A stretch of 55,854 nucleotides of DNA from Lachnospiraceae bacterium (GTDB taxonomy: Bacteria > Bacillota_A > Clostridia > Lachnospirales > Lachnospiraceae), in assembly GCA_024691045.1 (NCBI GenBank), contig JAILOC010000092.1, positions 1 through 55,854 on the forward strand. The letters run 5' to 3'. Positions 8,918 to 17,436 of this stretch are shown in pieces. Made by a program: the position numbers and the translations under genes. Each line of letters starts with the position of its first letter. The stretch's first letter is position 1. The notes under the pieces are model-generated. The model saw only the letters and a list, made by a program, of their open reading frames with translations. It made no database searches and had not been told where the DNA came from.

Positions 8918-9136
8918 TTATACATAGATCTCGCAGTCTTCCTCAACTGCCTTGCAAGCCCTTATGACATCCTGCATGATCGATCCGTGATCGGCATCCT
9001 CTTCAAATTCAACCTTCATCTTCTGACTCATGAAGCTTACGGTCACATCGACAACACCTGCAACCTTCTTGGCAGCATCCTCCATCTTCTGTGCACATGC
9101 TGCGCAATCAACTTCTATTCCGTATGTCTTCTTCAT
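8918..9136 (-). CDS. Small HMA-domain metal-binding protein
   Basis: A 72-residue single-domain heavy-metal-associated (ferredoxin-like fold) protein. The metal site reads DCAACAQKM, i.e. the CxxC motif, though the residue two before the first Cys is Val rather than the common Met. The sequence continues with AAKKVAGVVDVTVSF, the usual amphipathic helix and strand. It ends in acidic residues (VEEDCEIYV) with an extra Cys. It is the first gene of the unit with the P1B ATPase 98 bp downstream, and probably supplies the metal-binding domain that the ATPase lacks. AAGGAG lies seven bases before the ATG. A consensus promoter and an ArsR-type operator lie immediately upstream. Confidence 0.9.
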   Translation of the reverse strand: MKKTYGIEVDCAACAQKMEDAAKKVAGVVDVTVSFMSQKMKVEFEEDADHGSIMQDVIRACKAVEEDCEIYV

Positions 9137-9188
9137 AATAATTCTCCTTTTCGATCCTCTTTACGAATTGTGTAATACTTTGATATTA

Positions 9189-9210
9189 CATATGAATATC
9201 TGTTCATATG
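9189..9210 (-). promoter_or_regulatory. ArsR/SmtB-type operator
   Basis: A 22-bp near-perfect palindrome; on the minus strand its centre reads TGAACAGATATTCA. This fits the TGAACA-N2-TGTTCA-like sites bound by metal-sensing ArsR/SmtB/CzrA repressors (family knowledge). It overlaps the predicted start of the HMA-ATPase transcript, where a bound repressor would block transcription. No ArsR-family gene is in the window. Confidence 0.75.
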
Positions 9211-9213
9211 TTC

Positions 9214-9241
9214 ATTATACCAGAAATGCCTCCGCTGTCAA
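9214..9241 (-). promoter_or_regulatory. Consensus sigma-A promoter of the HMA-ATPase unit
   Basis: Minus strand TTGACA (9236-9241), 16-base spacer, TATAAT (9214-9219), with TGG before the -10. The predicted start near 9207 falls inside the operator at 9189-9210. Confidence 0.8.
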
Positions 9242-9333
9242 CCACAAAAAAACACCGAAAAAACACAAAAAGGACACATTTAGGTTTTATACTCATAAAC
9301 ATCAAAAGCAAGTAATGCTTCAGGAGGCAAAAG

Positions 9334-10752
9334 ATGTACGATAATAACAATATAAACACAGGCGGTCAGCAATTCTACTCAGCACCGCAAAATTATGATC
9401 CTCAGACCGGAATGCCGATGGGCGGCGCTACGGCAAGTGACGGGTCGATGGGCACTTCACCGGTAAACGCAGGCCCGATACACGCCTCGCAGGGAGCACC
9501 TGCTCAGTCTTCCGCCGCGAAAAAACACGGCATTTTCGGCAAGATAATGATGACGGTCTGCATGGGACTTCTATTCGGTTTATTCGCAGGTGTCGGATTT
9601 TATGCGGTGAATCTTGTTACTTCGGATCAGTTAAAACCCGGGCCCTCACCGGCTCCGGTATTTGAACAGACAACCGCTCCCCAAAACAGTCCCGTCCAGG
9701 GCAGCTATCCGGGTCACTATCCGGACATTCCCACAGAATGGAGAGTTCTTACCACCGAGGAAACGGATATAACGGAAGTGGTCGCGGATGTGATGCCTTC
9801 CATGGTATCCATCACCGAACACTACCAGCTATCGACAACTTACTGGGGACACACATATACACAGGATGGTGAGGCATCAGGTTCCGGAATCATCATCGGC
9901 GAAACGGATGATGAATACGTAATAGTCACCAATAATCATGTAGTGTCCGATGCAGATGACATTGCTGTCACATTTATTGACGGAAGCGAAGTTTCAGCAT
10001 ATCTCAAGGGTCTTGAACCCTCAATGGACATAGCTGTTATCTCGGTGCTTAAAAGCGATCTTGAGAGCGGTACCATTGATCAGATCAGGGTTGCGGAGCT
10101 CGGTGACAGCAGTGGTCTGGTTCTCGGACAGAACGTCATCGCGATAGGAAATGCTCTCGGATACGGTCAGTCGGTAACCACCGGTATTGTATCCGCACTT
10201 AACAGGGAGATCACAACGTCCGACGGAAACACAGGCACATACATCCAGACCGATGCTGCCATCAATCCGGGCAATTCCGGCGGTGCACTCCTCAACATGG
10301 CAGGCCAGGTCATAGGCATCAATTCCAATAAGATCGGCGGATCCGCCGTAGAGGGAATGGGCTACGCAATCCCCATCACTTCCGTAAAAGAAATAATCAT
10401 CGATCTTATGGGAAGGGATACACTGATCGAGGTTGATGAAAAGGATATGGGATACATCGGTATCTATATGCAGGAGGTAACTCCGGAAATCTCCGCATAT
10501 TACGGAATCCCCCAGGGAATATATGTATCTGAGGTTGCTGAGGGAGGCGGAGCCGAGAAAGCAGGTATCAAAAACGGTGATATCATCACCGGATTCCAGG
10601 GTTCATCCATAACCTCCAATGACAGTCTGACCAGACTGATGAAATACTATGCAAAAGGCGATGAAGTCGAGGTAACCTTTGTAAGAAATGAGAACGGGGA
10701 ATACGTCGAACACACGGTAACCGTCACCCTCGGAGAAAAACCGGGGAAGTAA
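9334..10752 (+). CDS. HtrA/DegP-like membrane-anchored serine protease with PDZ domain
   Basis: A 472-residue surface quality-control protease. A Gly/Gln/Pro-rich cytoplasmic N-terminus is followed by one transmembrane helix (about 68-95), a Pro-rich linker and a trypsin-like domain. The catalytic triad is His202 (TNNHVVSDADD), Asp232 (SMDIAVISV) and Ser315 (NPGNSGGALL). A single PDZ domain occupies about 370-465 (GIYVSEVAEGGGAEKAGI). The layout matches Gram-positive HtrA proteins. It is the only protein gene on the plus strand in this window. AGGAGG lies six bases before the ATG. A weak -10 (TATACT, 9288-9293) lies upstream, but no -35 was found and no CssR-like sites were recognised. A terminator follows at 10778-10814. 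Confidence 0.95.
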   Translation: MYDNNNINTGGQQFYSAPQNYDPQTGMPMGGATASDGSMGTSPVNAGPIHASQGAPAQSSAAKKHGIFGKIMMTVCMGLLFGLFAGVGFYAVNLVTSDQLKPGPSPAPVFEQTTAPQNSPVQGSYPGHYPDIPTEWRVLTTEETDITEVVADVMPSMVSITEHYQLSTTYWGHTYTQDGEASGSGIIIGETDDEYVIVTNNHVVSDADDIAVTFIDGSEVSAYLKGLEPSMDIAVISVLKSDLESGTIDQIRVAELGDSSGLVLGQNVIAIGNALGYGQSVTTGIVSALNREITTSDGNTGTYIQTDAAINPGNSGGALLNMAGQVIGINSNKIGGSAVEGMGYAIPITSVKEIIIDLMGRDTLIEVDEKDMGYIGIYMQEVTPEISAYYGIPQGIYVSEVAEGGGAEKAGIKNGDIITGFQGSSITSNDSLTRLMKYYAKGDEVEVTFVRNENGEYVEHTVTVTLGEKPGK

Positions 10753-10777
10753 TCCATACATCAAATACTTTCTCCTG

Positions 10778-10814
10778 AAAACTCCCGAAGCATCGGAACT
10801 GCTCCGGGAGTTTT
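10778..10814 (+). terminator. Intrinsic terminator of the htrA-like gene
   Basis: Inverted repeat AAAACTCCCG / CGGGAGTTTT with an inner AGCA/TGCT pairing, followed by TTTTAATATT, 26 bp after the stop codon. Confidence 0.8.
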
Positions 10815-10827
10815 AATATTCTCACAA

Positions 10828-10857
10828 AAAGAACCGGAGCTTTCACTCCGGTTCTTT
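10828..10857 (-). terminator. Intrinsic terminator of glmS
   Basis: A perfect 12-bp stem AAAGAACCGGAG / CTCCGGTTCTTT with a six-base loop. On the minus strand it runs into TTTTTGTG. It ends the polysaccharide block and faces the htrA terminator tail to tail. Confidence 0.85.
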
Positions 10858-10875
10858 ACATTCGATCGTATCTGA

Positions 10876-12744
10876 TCATTCAACGGTTACCGACTTGGCA
10901 AGGTTTCTGGGCTTGTCGACATCGAGACCCTTGGCAACGGATACGTAATATCCGAGAAGCTGGAGCGGAACAACAGCTAAGGAAGCCGCGAAGTGCTCAT
11001 CGACCTTGGGGATATACGAAACAAAATCGCAGGTATCCTCCGTCTTGTAATTGCCCGCCATAGTGAGTCCGTAGAGATATGCGCCCCTGGACTTGCACTC
11101 GACCATGTTGCTGATAGTCTTTTCATACAGGTCGGACTGGGTGAGAACTCCGACAACAAGAGTTCCGTCCTCGATGAGGCTGATCGTTCCGTGCTTGAGT
11201 TCACCTGCTGCATATGCCTCGGAGTGGATATAGCTGATCTCCTTGAGTTTAAGGCTTCCTTCAAGTGTTACGGCATAATCGATGCCTCTTCCTATAAAGA
11301 AGATATCGTGAGCATTCGCATACTTTGCGGCAAACCACTGGATCCTTTCCTTATCAAGAAGGATATTTCCGATCTTGTCGGGAATTGTTGCCATCTCATC
11401 TATAAGATGCTTATACCGGTCGTCATCAATCCTTCCTTTGACCTTGGCAAATTCGATCGCAAGGCAGTACATAGCGATGAGCTGTGCGGAATATGCCTTG
11501 GTGGTTGCAACAGAGATCTCGGGGCCTGCCATCGTATAGAAGACATTGTCCGCTTCTCTTGCGATCGACGATCCGACAACGTTTACTATGCCGAGGGTAT
11601 TGATCCCCTGTGCCTTTGCTTCCCTGAGAGCCGCAAGTGAATCCGCAGTCTCACCGGACTGGCTTATAACTATAACAAGCTGGTCAGGTGTGAGGATGGG
11701 CTTTCTGTATCTGAATTCGGAAGCAAGCTCGACTCTTACGGGGATCCTGGCAAGATCCTCCATTACATACTGCCCGACCATTCCGGCATGCCACGCGCTA
11801 CCGCAGGCAACTATCGTGATGCGGTCAACCTTCTGTATTTCTTCGGTGGTAAGTCCGACGGATGAAAGGTCAATCTTTCCGTCCTTGCAGACGCTTGAAA
11901 GAGTATCCTCCACAGCCTTGGGCTGCTCATGGATTTCCTTTATCATAAAGTGCTCAAAGCCGCCCTTTTCCGCAGCTTCGGCATCCCACTTGATCTCGGT
12001 GAGTTCCTTCTCGATCACATCACCGTCAAGGTTATAGAATGTTGCCTTGCCGTCCGACAAACATGCCATCTCGAGGTTTCCGATGTAGTATACCTGTCTT
12101 GTGTACTTGAGGATCGCCGGTACATCCGATGCAATGTAGCAGTCACCGTCCGAGATTCCGATGATCATGGGGCTTTCTTTTCTGGCTGCCCAGATTTCTC
12201 CGGGACGGTCGGTGAACATCACCTCAAGTGCATACGATCCCCTGACTCTTACCATTGTCTTGGCAAGGGCATCAACGGGACCGATATTGTATTTCTTATA
12301 GTAGTAATCGATAAGCTTGATAACGACCTCGGTATCGGTCTGCGAATAGAACTGGTATCCGTGCTTGGACAGCTTATCCTTGAGTTCCTGATAGTTTTCG
12401 ATTATTCCGTTATGAACACCGACAACTTCGCTCTCAACGGCACCTGAGCCGGAACGGCTGCAATTACCGCTTACGTGGGGGTGGGCATTTATCTGGCTGG
12501 GTTCTCCGTGCGTAGCCCATCTGGTGTGGCCTATTCCACAGGTTCCACTGAGCGCTCTTCCGCCGTCAACCTTCTCGGAAAGCTCCTTGAGTTTTCCTTT
12601 TTCCTTAACAACCTCAGCAAGTTTATCGCCGTCCCTTACGGCAAGTCCTGCAGAGTCATATCCCCTGTATTCAAGCTTGGAAAGTCCCTCAAGAAGAATG
12701 GGGGCTGCCTGTTTTTTTCCTACGTATCCGACAATTCCGCACAT
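10876..12744 (-). CDS. glmS: Glutamine-fructose-6-phosphate aminotransferase (isomerizing)
   Basis: Makes glucosamine-6-phosphate from fructose-6-phosphate and glutamine, the entry to UDP-GlcNAc for peptidoglycan and surface glycans. 622 residues, slightly longer than usual (about 600-610). The N-terminal glutaminase starts MCGIVGYVG with the catalytic Cys2 and has LEYRGYDSAG. Two SIS domains follow (ACGSAWHAGMVGQY; SQSGETADSLAAL), and the C-terminus DVDKPRNLAKSVTVE is typical. It lies 3 bp after a rhamnosyltransferase-like gene, last in the polysaccharide block. The upstream gap is too short for the glmS ribozyme found in many Firmicutes, so control must come from the operon. Confidence 0.98.
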   Translation of the reverse strand: MCGIVGYVGKKQAAPILLEGLSKLEYRGYDSAGLAVRDGDKLAEVVKEKGKLKELSEKVDGGRALSGTCGIGHTRWATHGEPSQINAHPHVSGNCSRSGSGAVESEVVGVHNGIIENYQELKDKLSKHGYQFYSQTDTEVVIKLIDYYYKKYNIGPVDALAKTMVRVRGSYALEVMFTDRPGEIWAARKESPMIIGISDGDCYIASDVPAILKYTRQVYYIGNLEMACLSDGKATFYNLDGDVIEKELTEIKWDAEAAEKGGFEHFMIKEIHEQPKAVEDTLSSVCKDGKIDLSSVGLTTEEIQKVDRITIVACGSAWHAGMVGQYVMEDLARIPVRVELASEFRYRKPILTPDQLVIVISQSGETADSLAALREAKAQGINTLGIVNVVGSSIAREADNVFYTMAGPEISVATTKAYSAQLIAMYCLAIEFAKVKGRIDDDRYKHLIDEMATIPDKIGNILLDKERIQWFAAKYANAHDIFFIGRGIDYAVTLEGSLKLKEISYIHSEAYAAGELKHGTISLIEDGTLVVGVLTQSDLYEKTISNMVECKSRGAYLYGLTMAGNYKTEDTCDFVSYIPKVDEHFAASLAVVPLQLLGYYVSVAKGLDVDKPRNLAKSVTVE

Positions 12745-12747
12745 AGT

Positions 12748-13725
12748 TTAATTACTCTCTTTCAGCTTCAGCCAGAATTTTTTATTGGCCGTAAATTTCA
12801 TTATAAAGCATTCGGGAAGTTTTGCATAATTTCTGCCAAGCTTATAACCGATGAGCTTGAACGCACACTGGTTAACAAAGCCCGGGACAAGCAGAAAGGC
12901 TCTCTTTTTCATAAGAAGCTTTATGCTTTCGCTCACAAACTTCATTCCTTCGGATTCGGAACTTACATCCGCGAAAACCTCCGGGTGCATTGCCTGGCTT
13001 ACGCCGAGATCGAAATTTCTGCGCAGCTGCTGCATAGCGGTGTAGTTATGGGCATGGAGAACCTTTGCCGTGGCCTCATACCTGATACCGTATCCGAGTT
13101 CGAGAAACTTCCTGGCAATGATCATATCCTCATTGAAGATCGCACTCTTAATGAAGCCGCCTGCTTCCTCGTATATATCCCTTCTGTACGCACAGCACAC
13201 ATCCGAACAAAAGAAAGCCTTGATGCCCAGCTTCTCAATATCGGACTTATATTTCGTCTTGGAAAGCTCGGAATAATTATGAAGTCTTGCAAGCTTTTCA
13301 TAAGGTGAGGACCCCGTTCCCGGCATCTGGCGTGCATAAACGCATGCGATCGCTCCGGCGCGGTCCGAGGGTGTATCCCCGTCTTCTTTTTCCATCCGGG
13401 TTTTCAGCGGAGTAACGAGTTTTTCGATAAGGTCGTCCGAAACCGGAACCGCATCCTGAGTCATCATAACGAAGATATCGCAGGGAGTGTTCCTCACAGC
13501 TCTTCTTCTCGTATCACCGTGATCGTACTCGGAAACCTTTATCTCCATGACGCGGACATCGGGAAAGTCCTTTTTTATCTGCATTACCGTTTCATCCGCT
13601 TCGTTACCTGCCGAATGGATCAGGTTGATCCCGTGGGGAACGAGTGTCTGCTTTTTCAGTCTTTCTATCAGCTTTATTAACTTTTTATCCGGTTTATAGA
13701 CCGGGATTATAACCTGTATGTTCAA
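12748..13725 (-). CDS. GT2 glycosyltransferase, rhamnosyltransferase-like
   Basis: A 325-residue GT-A fold family 2 glycosyltransferase, probably cytoplasmic and membrane-associated. The N-terminus MNIQVIIPVYKPDKKLIKLI and the motif EYDHGDTRRRAV match the rhamnosyltransferase subgroup, where HGGTRN/HGDTRR recurs in proteins using dTDP-L-rhamnose (family knowledge). The acidic motif is TQDAVPVSDD, and the acceptor-side helix includes AIFNEDMIIARKFLELGY (E/D-D). The rfbABC genes in the same block fit a dTDP-sugar donor. It starts 2 bp after the LCP gene stop. Substrate and linkage are not determined by the sequence. Confidence 0.85.
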   Translation of the reverse strand: MNIQVIIPVYKPDKKLIKLIERLKKQTLVPHGINLIHSAGNEADETVMQIKKDFPDVRVMEIKVSEYDHGDTRRRAVRNTPCDIFVMMTQDAVPVSDDLIEKLVTPLKTRMEKEDGDTPSDRAGAIACVYARQMPGTGSSPYEKLARLHNYSELSKTKYKSDIEKLGIKAFFCSDVCCAYRRDIYEEAGGFIKSAIFNEDMIIARKFLELGYGIRYEATAKVLHAHNYTAMQQLRRNFDLGVSQAMHPEVFADVSSESEGMKFVSESIKLLMKKRAFLLVPGFVNQCAFKLIGYKLGRNYAKLPECFIMKFTANKKFWLKLKESN

Positions 13726-13727
13726 AT

Positions 13728-14867
13728 CTATTTCCTGATATAGTTTTCCGTTTCGGACTGGATATAAGCCGAGAAGGCCTTTACCTGATCGCTCGGAACA
13801 TAATTTCTGTCATTAAAGAGGTATTCGTGAAGCCAGATGACATTACCCTCAAGATTTATCGGAATGACACAGTCTCCGTATGCCTTGAGGTTCGCACCTG
13901 CCATCATATCCGTTGAAGGGAAACCGCCGTCCTTGACAATACGGTAATCCTTAACATTAAGGATCATATCGAGGAACGTCTTCTCATCGAAGCTTGTATA
14001 TGTATAGTTCATTACATCCGTAAAGATGTTGGTAAGCGTTGCGGCATCGCGTGTCTGGGCTTCCTTGAGTATTGCCTCGAGAACCTCTCTCTGACGCTCG
14101 GTACGCTTGAAATCATTGCCGTCGGTGTATCTGATCCTGCAGTATGAAGCGGCCTGCATTCCGTTGAGAAGCTGATATCCCGTTTCCCTTACAGGTGTGA
14201 TGCTGTCCTCAGGCATTCCGATAGCCTGAGCGACCGCGATCTGGTAATTGTTCAGATGATCGATCTCGTTTGATTCGACATTTATCATGATCCCGCCGAG
14301 ATCGTCGATCGCGGTGGCAAGAGCCTTATAGCTTACGGTCACCCAGTTTGTAATGTTTAAGTCGAGGTTTGCGTTAAGCATCGTTACGGCCTGGGTTGCT
14401 CCGCCTTTGGCATATGCTGCATTGCATTTGTTGTAGCTGTCATTTCCGAGGTTTAAGTATGTGTCCCTGTAAACGGATACGAGTGTCACCTCACCGGTCG
14501 CATTGTTGATGCTCGCGATCATGATGGTATCGCTCCTGTAGCCCTTAAGAAGGTCGCTGCCCTTTGAACTGAGCGCATCCACACCGAATAGAGCAATGTT
14601 GGTATAGCCCTCCATCGCACCGCCATCCGTGGCACGCAGAACCGAATCGGAAATGCCTATATCCGAAGGTGACAGATCGCCGACGTCAGCATAGATGGGT
14701 CCCTCATCATCAGTAGTCTGCGTATGCTTCATAACATAATAGAGCACGCCGATCATACCGAGAATGATGATCACCTCAATGACAAATACGACCATCTTTC
14801 TCTTGGTTCTTGCAACGGCATTTTTTGTTTTCTTTACGGTTCCGCCGGGACCTGAATTTGATGCCAT
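13728..14867 (-). CDS. LytR-CpsA-Psr (LCP) family glycopolymer ligase
   Basis: A 379-residue membrane-anchored phosphotransferase of the type that moves undecaprenyl-pyrophosphate-linked glycopolymers onto peptidoglycan. After a basic N-terminus (KKTKNAVARTKRKM) one transmembrane helix (about 24-46) leads to an extracellular LCP domain (about 85-270). This holds SDTIMIASINNATGEVTLVS, the arginine-aspartate pair SVYRDTYLNL, the KCNAAYAKGG segment and the catalytic arginine region RETGYQLLNGMQA...RIRYTDGNDFKRTERQ. The ATG at 14867 has TAGGAG upstream; an in-frame GTG two codons earlier is less likely. Its place next to the initiating transferase gene suggests wall attachment of the polysaccharide made by this cluster. 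Confidence 0.93.
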   Translation of the reverse strand: MASNSGPGGTVKKTKNAVARTKRKMVVFVIEVIIILGMIGVLYYVMKHTQTTDDEGPIYADVGDLSPSDIGISDSVLRATDGGAMEGYTNIALFGVDALSSKGSDLLKGYRSDTIMIASINNATGEVTLVSVYRDTYLNLGNDSYNKCNAAYAKGGATQAVTMLNANLDLNITNWVTVSYKALATAIDDLGGIMINVESNEIDHLNNYQIAVAQAIGMPEDSITPVRETGYQLLNGMQAASYCRIRYTDGNDFKRTERQREVLEAILKEAQTRDAATLTNIFTDVMNYTYTSFDEKTFLDMILNVKDYRIVKDGGFPSTDMMAGANLKAYGDCVIPINLEGNVIWLHEYLFNDRNYVPSDQVKAFSAYIQSETENYIRK

Positions 14868-14889
14868 AATCACTCCTAAACTATCGGGA

Positions 14890-16293
14890 TCAATAAGCGT
14901 TCTTGTTGATAAATCCCGTGATGAACGTCATAAGTATTATCCTTATATCGAAAAAGAAGCTCCAGTTCTCAATATAATAAATATCGTACTCAACTCTCTT
15001 CCTGATGGAAGTGTCTCCCCTGAGGCCGTTTACCTGTGCCCATCCGGTCAGACCCGGACGCACCTGATGCTTTACGTTATATCTGGGGATCTCCTCCATG
15101 AACTTCTCTACGAACTGGGGACGCTCGGGTCTGGGCCCGACAAGGCTCATATCTCCCTTAAGTATGTTGAAAAGCTGCGGAAGCTCGTCGATGCTGGTCT
15201 TTCTTATGAACCTTCCCACCGATGTGACTCTGGGGTCATTCTTGGTGGTCCAGCCTTTTTTCTCCTTCTTTTCACTCTGAACCCTCATTGAGCGGAACTT
15301 GTACATCTTGAAGGTCTTGTTGTGAAGACCGACACGCTCCTGCTTGAAGATCACGGGGCCCTTGCTGGTCAGCTTGATAAGGATCGCAACCACCAGCATT
15401 ACGGGGGATGAGATTATGATACCGAGCAGCGCCGCAAAAATATCAAAAACTCTCTTTACGAAGATATTGCCGCTGTTGGTAAGCGGAACGTAGCGGATGT
15501 TGATAACGGGAAGTCCGCCGATATCCTCGGTATAGGGTTTGGTGGGAATGACGCTGTTATAGTCGGGTACGAACTTGGTGTGCACACCGAACTTTTCACA
15601 AATGCTGACCGTCTCTTCGAGTTTTTCGTAATCCTCGAGGGGAAGGGCGATTACTATCTCATCGAGCTTGTGCTCGGGAAGGATGTATTCGAGATTTCCG
15701 AGTGTTCCGAGAACCTTTACGCCGTGATACATGGCTCCGGCGGGAACATGCTCATCGAGAACACCTACGACATTGTAACCCCACTGGGGATTTTCCCTGA
15801 TGCGGTCCATATAGTTTTCAGCCGCCCTGGAATATCCGACGAGCAGCACGTGCTTGATATTGTATCCCTTTTTTCTGAATGCCTTGAGGACCATTCTCAG
15901 TACGGACCTGTAGAGACTGCCGAAAATGATATTGAGAAGGCAGAAGGTACACAGAACGCCACGGGAATAGTTGATATCACGGGCAATGTTGTATACAAAG
16001 AGCATCAGAGCCAGCAGTCCGATGATGTTGGCCTTGATAAGATCGAACAGCTCCCACTGCTGACGTCCCGTCCTGTGGGAAGTATAGATATCGCAGAAGC
16101 TGTATATAAGGATATATCCGGGGATGACAAAGGGAAGGATCTCGTAATAATACTCGATCCCAAGGAAATATATCCACTCGGGTGGTCTGACGAAGAAATA
16201 TAAATGGAATGCAAGGACCAGTGATACGGCTACAATGACCGCATCAATCAGTACGTTGATCCTATTAAGGATATGCTGGTTATCTCTGATCAT
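14890..16293 (-). CDS. Polyprenyl-phosphate sugar-1-phosphate transferase (WbaP/CpsE type)
   Basis: A 467-residue initiating enzyme that transfers a hexose-1-phosphate from a nucleotide sugar to undecaprenyl phosphate. The N-terminal half has four to five membrane helices and a Rossmann-like segment (HVLLVGYSRAAENYMDRI). The C-terminal catalytic domain (about 270-467) begins with a re-entrant helix and has KQERVGLHNKTFKMYKFRSM, IDELPQLFNILKGDMSLVGP and RPGLTGWAQVNGLRGD. Length and order are those of the CpsE/WbaP family. The start has GGAG eight to nine bases upstream. It probably begins assembly of the glycan ligated by the adjacent LCP protein; glucose or galactose as the first sugar is inference. 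Confidence 0.94.
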   Translation of the reverse strand: MIRDNQHILNRINVLIDAVIVAVSLVLAFHLYFFVRPPEWIYFLGIEYYYEILPFVIPGYILIYSFCDIYTSHRTGRQQWELFDLIKANIIGLLALMLFVYNIARDINYSRGVLCTFCLLNIIFGSLYRSVLRMVLKAFRKKGYNIKHVLLVGYSRAAENYMDRIRENPQWGYNVVGVLDEHVPAGAMYHGVKVLGTLGNLEYILPEHKLDEIVIALPLEDYEKLEETVSICEKFGVHTKFVPDYNSVIPTKPYTEDIGGLPVINIRYVPLTNSGNIFVKRVFDIFAALLGIIISSPVMLVVAILIKLTSKGPVIFKQERVGLHNKTFKMYKFRSMRVQSEKKEKKGWTTKNDPRVTSVGRFIRKTSIDELPQLFNILKGDMSLVGPRPERPQFVEKFMEEIPRYNVKHQVRPGLTGWAQVNGLRGDTSIRKRVEYDIYYIENWSFFFDIRIILMTFITGFINKNAY

Positions 16294-16388
16294 TCCTCTG
16301 ACTCCAATCCACCTACGATTTTACAACATTTGGCGAATTTAAGACAGTTCAGAGCCCTTTTTAAATCTTAAGTTTTCTTTAATAATAG

Positions 16389-16454
16389 GAAACAGAGGGG
16401 ACGGTTCCGGTGTTTCGCAGGTTATTCGAAACACCGGAACCGTCCCCCTGTTTC
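16389..16454. repeat. Long inverted repeat, complete copy of the GGGGACGGTTCC element
   Basis: Arms 16389-16417 and 16427-16454 are nearly perfect inverted complements (core GGGGACGGTTCCGGTGTTTC) with a nine-base loop; the only defect is around the G/C run near the base. It fills most of the 168-bp gap between the GT2 gene stop (16462) and the WbaP-type gene. It could act as a terminator or RNA-stabilising hairpin for either strand, but no clear U tract follows. Confidence 0.85.
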
Positions 16455-16461
16455 TTATCTA

Positions 16462-17436
16462 TTAAGTATCCCTGATAACAGAGAGGATATTTTTCAAAAG
16501 CACGAGTTCAATAAGTGCAAGCCTGGGGATGATCTTCGCAAAACCCCTGAATCTGTTTCCGCGTCCCTTCCCGAAACACTTTTTGACGCCTTCGGAAAGC
16601 CCTTTCAGGTAATCCTTTCCAAGACCCTTACGGATGAAGAAAGCAGTCTTCACAATAAAGCCTGCAACGAGGAACGGGAAATTTAATAACAACTGTATTG
16701 CTGACATGTTCTTAAATACAACATAGATGTTATTTTGAGCTGAGAAAATTACCTTACGGCTGTTATACTTCGATCCTGTGGTTGCGGAACCGTAATGGAC
16801 AACGACCGCATTAGGATCATACTTGTTATTAAATCCATGCAGAAGAGCTCTCCAGCATATATCAAGATCCTCCAGATACATAAAGTGAAGGGGGTCAAAA
16901 TAACCTATGATATCAAACAGTTCTCTTCTGTAGATTGCAGCACCCGCGCAGGTTGAGAAGACTTTGCAGGGTTTGCTGTAACGGGCAGCACGCCTTCCCT
17001 TCCCCCTCGATCTGGACCATCCGAGTGCACAATAAATATCTCCGGCACTGTCTATCAGATTCTCGTCATCCCACATCCTCATCGATGCGGAAACGGAGAA
17101 ACACTTGTTATCATTTCGTATGGTATTATATAAAGACTGTACAAATCCGGTCTTAGCCTTCGTATCGTTGTTTAATAAAATAACATACGGTGTTTTAGAT
17201 GCCCGAATGCCCGTATTTACTGCATTTGGGAAGCCTCCATTCTTCTCAAGGGCTATTAATCTGACCTCCGGATACCCTTTTACGATCTCTATGCTGCTGT
17301 CAGTAGATGCATCGTCCACAACAACAATATCATATGTTATTGCTGCATTCTGAACAGAGGGCCTGAGTGAATCAAGGCAGCCCTTGAGGAATCTCTCACC
17401 GTTATAATTTGGAATAACTATAGTTACTTTATTCAT
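16462..17436 (-). CDS. GT2 glycosyltransferase
   Basis: A 324-residue family 2 glycosyltransferase, WcaA/rhamnosyltransferase-like. The N-terminal GT-A domain shows TIVIPNYNGERFLKGCLDSL, the nucleotide-binding VVVDDASTDSSIEI, the DXD-type motif LLNNDTKAK and the acceptor motif FMYLEDLDICWRALLHG. A hydrophobic segment near the C-terminus (LLLNFPFLVAGFIVKTAFFI) suggests membrane association. Its ATG overlaps the stop of the upstream glycosyltransferase by four bases (ATGA), so the two are translationally coupled. Donor and acceptor are unknown. Confidence 0.9.
   Translation of the reverse strand: MNKVTIVIPNYNGERFLKGCLDSLRPSVQNAAITYDIVVVDDASTDSSIEIVKGYPEVRLIALEKNGGFPNAVNTGIRASKTPYVILLNNDTKAKTGFVQSLYNTIRNDNKCFSVSASMRMWDDENLIDSAGDIYCALGWSRSRGKGRRAARYSKPCKVFSTCAGAAIYRRELFDIIGYFDPLHFMYLEDLDICWRALLHGFNNKYDPNAVVVHYGSATTGSKYNSRKVIFSAQNNIYVVFKNMSAIQLLLNFPFLVAGFIVKTAFFIRKGLGKDYLKGLSEGVKKCFGKGRGNRFRGFAKIIPRLALIELVLLKNILSVIRDT

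Noticed and set aside
12744..12748. A possible glmS ribozyme upstream of glmS
   Set aside because: Only three bases separate glmS from the preceding gene, and the ribozyme core is not present in that gene's end.
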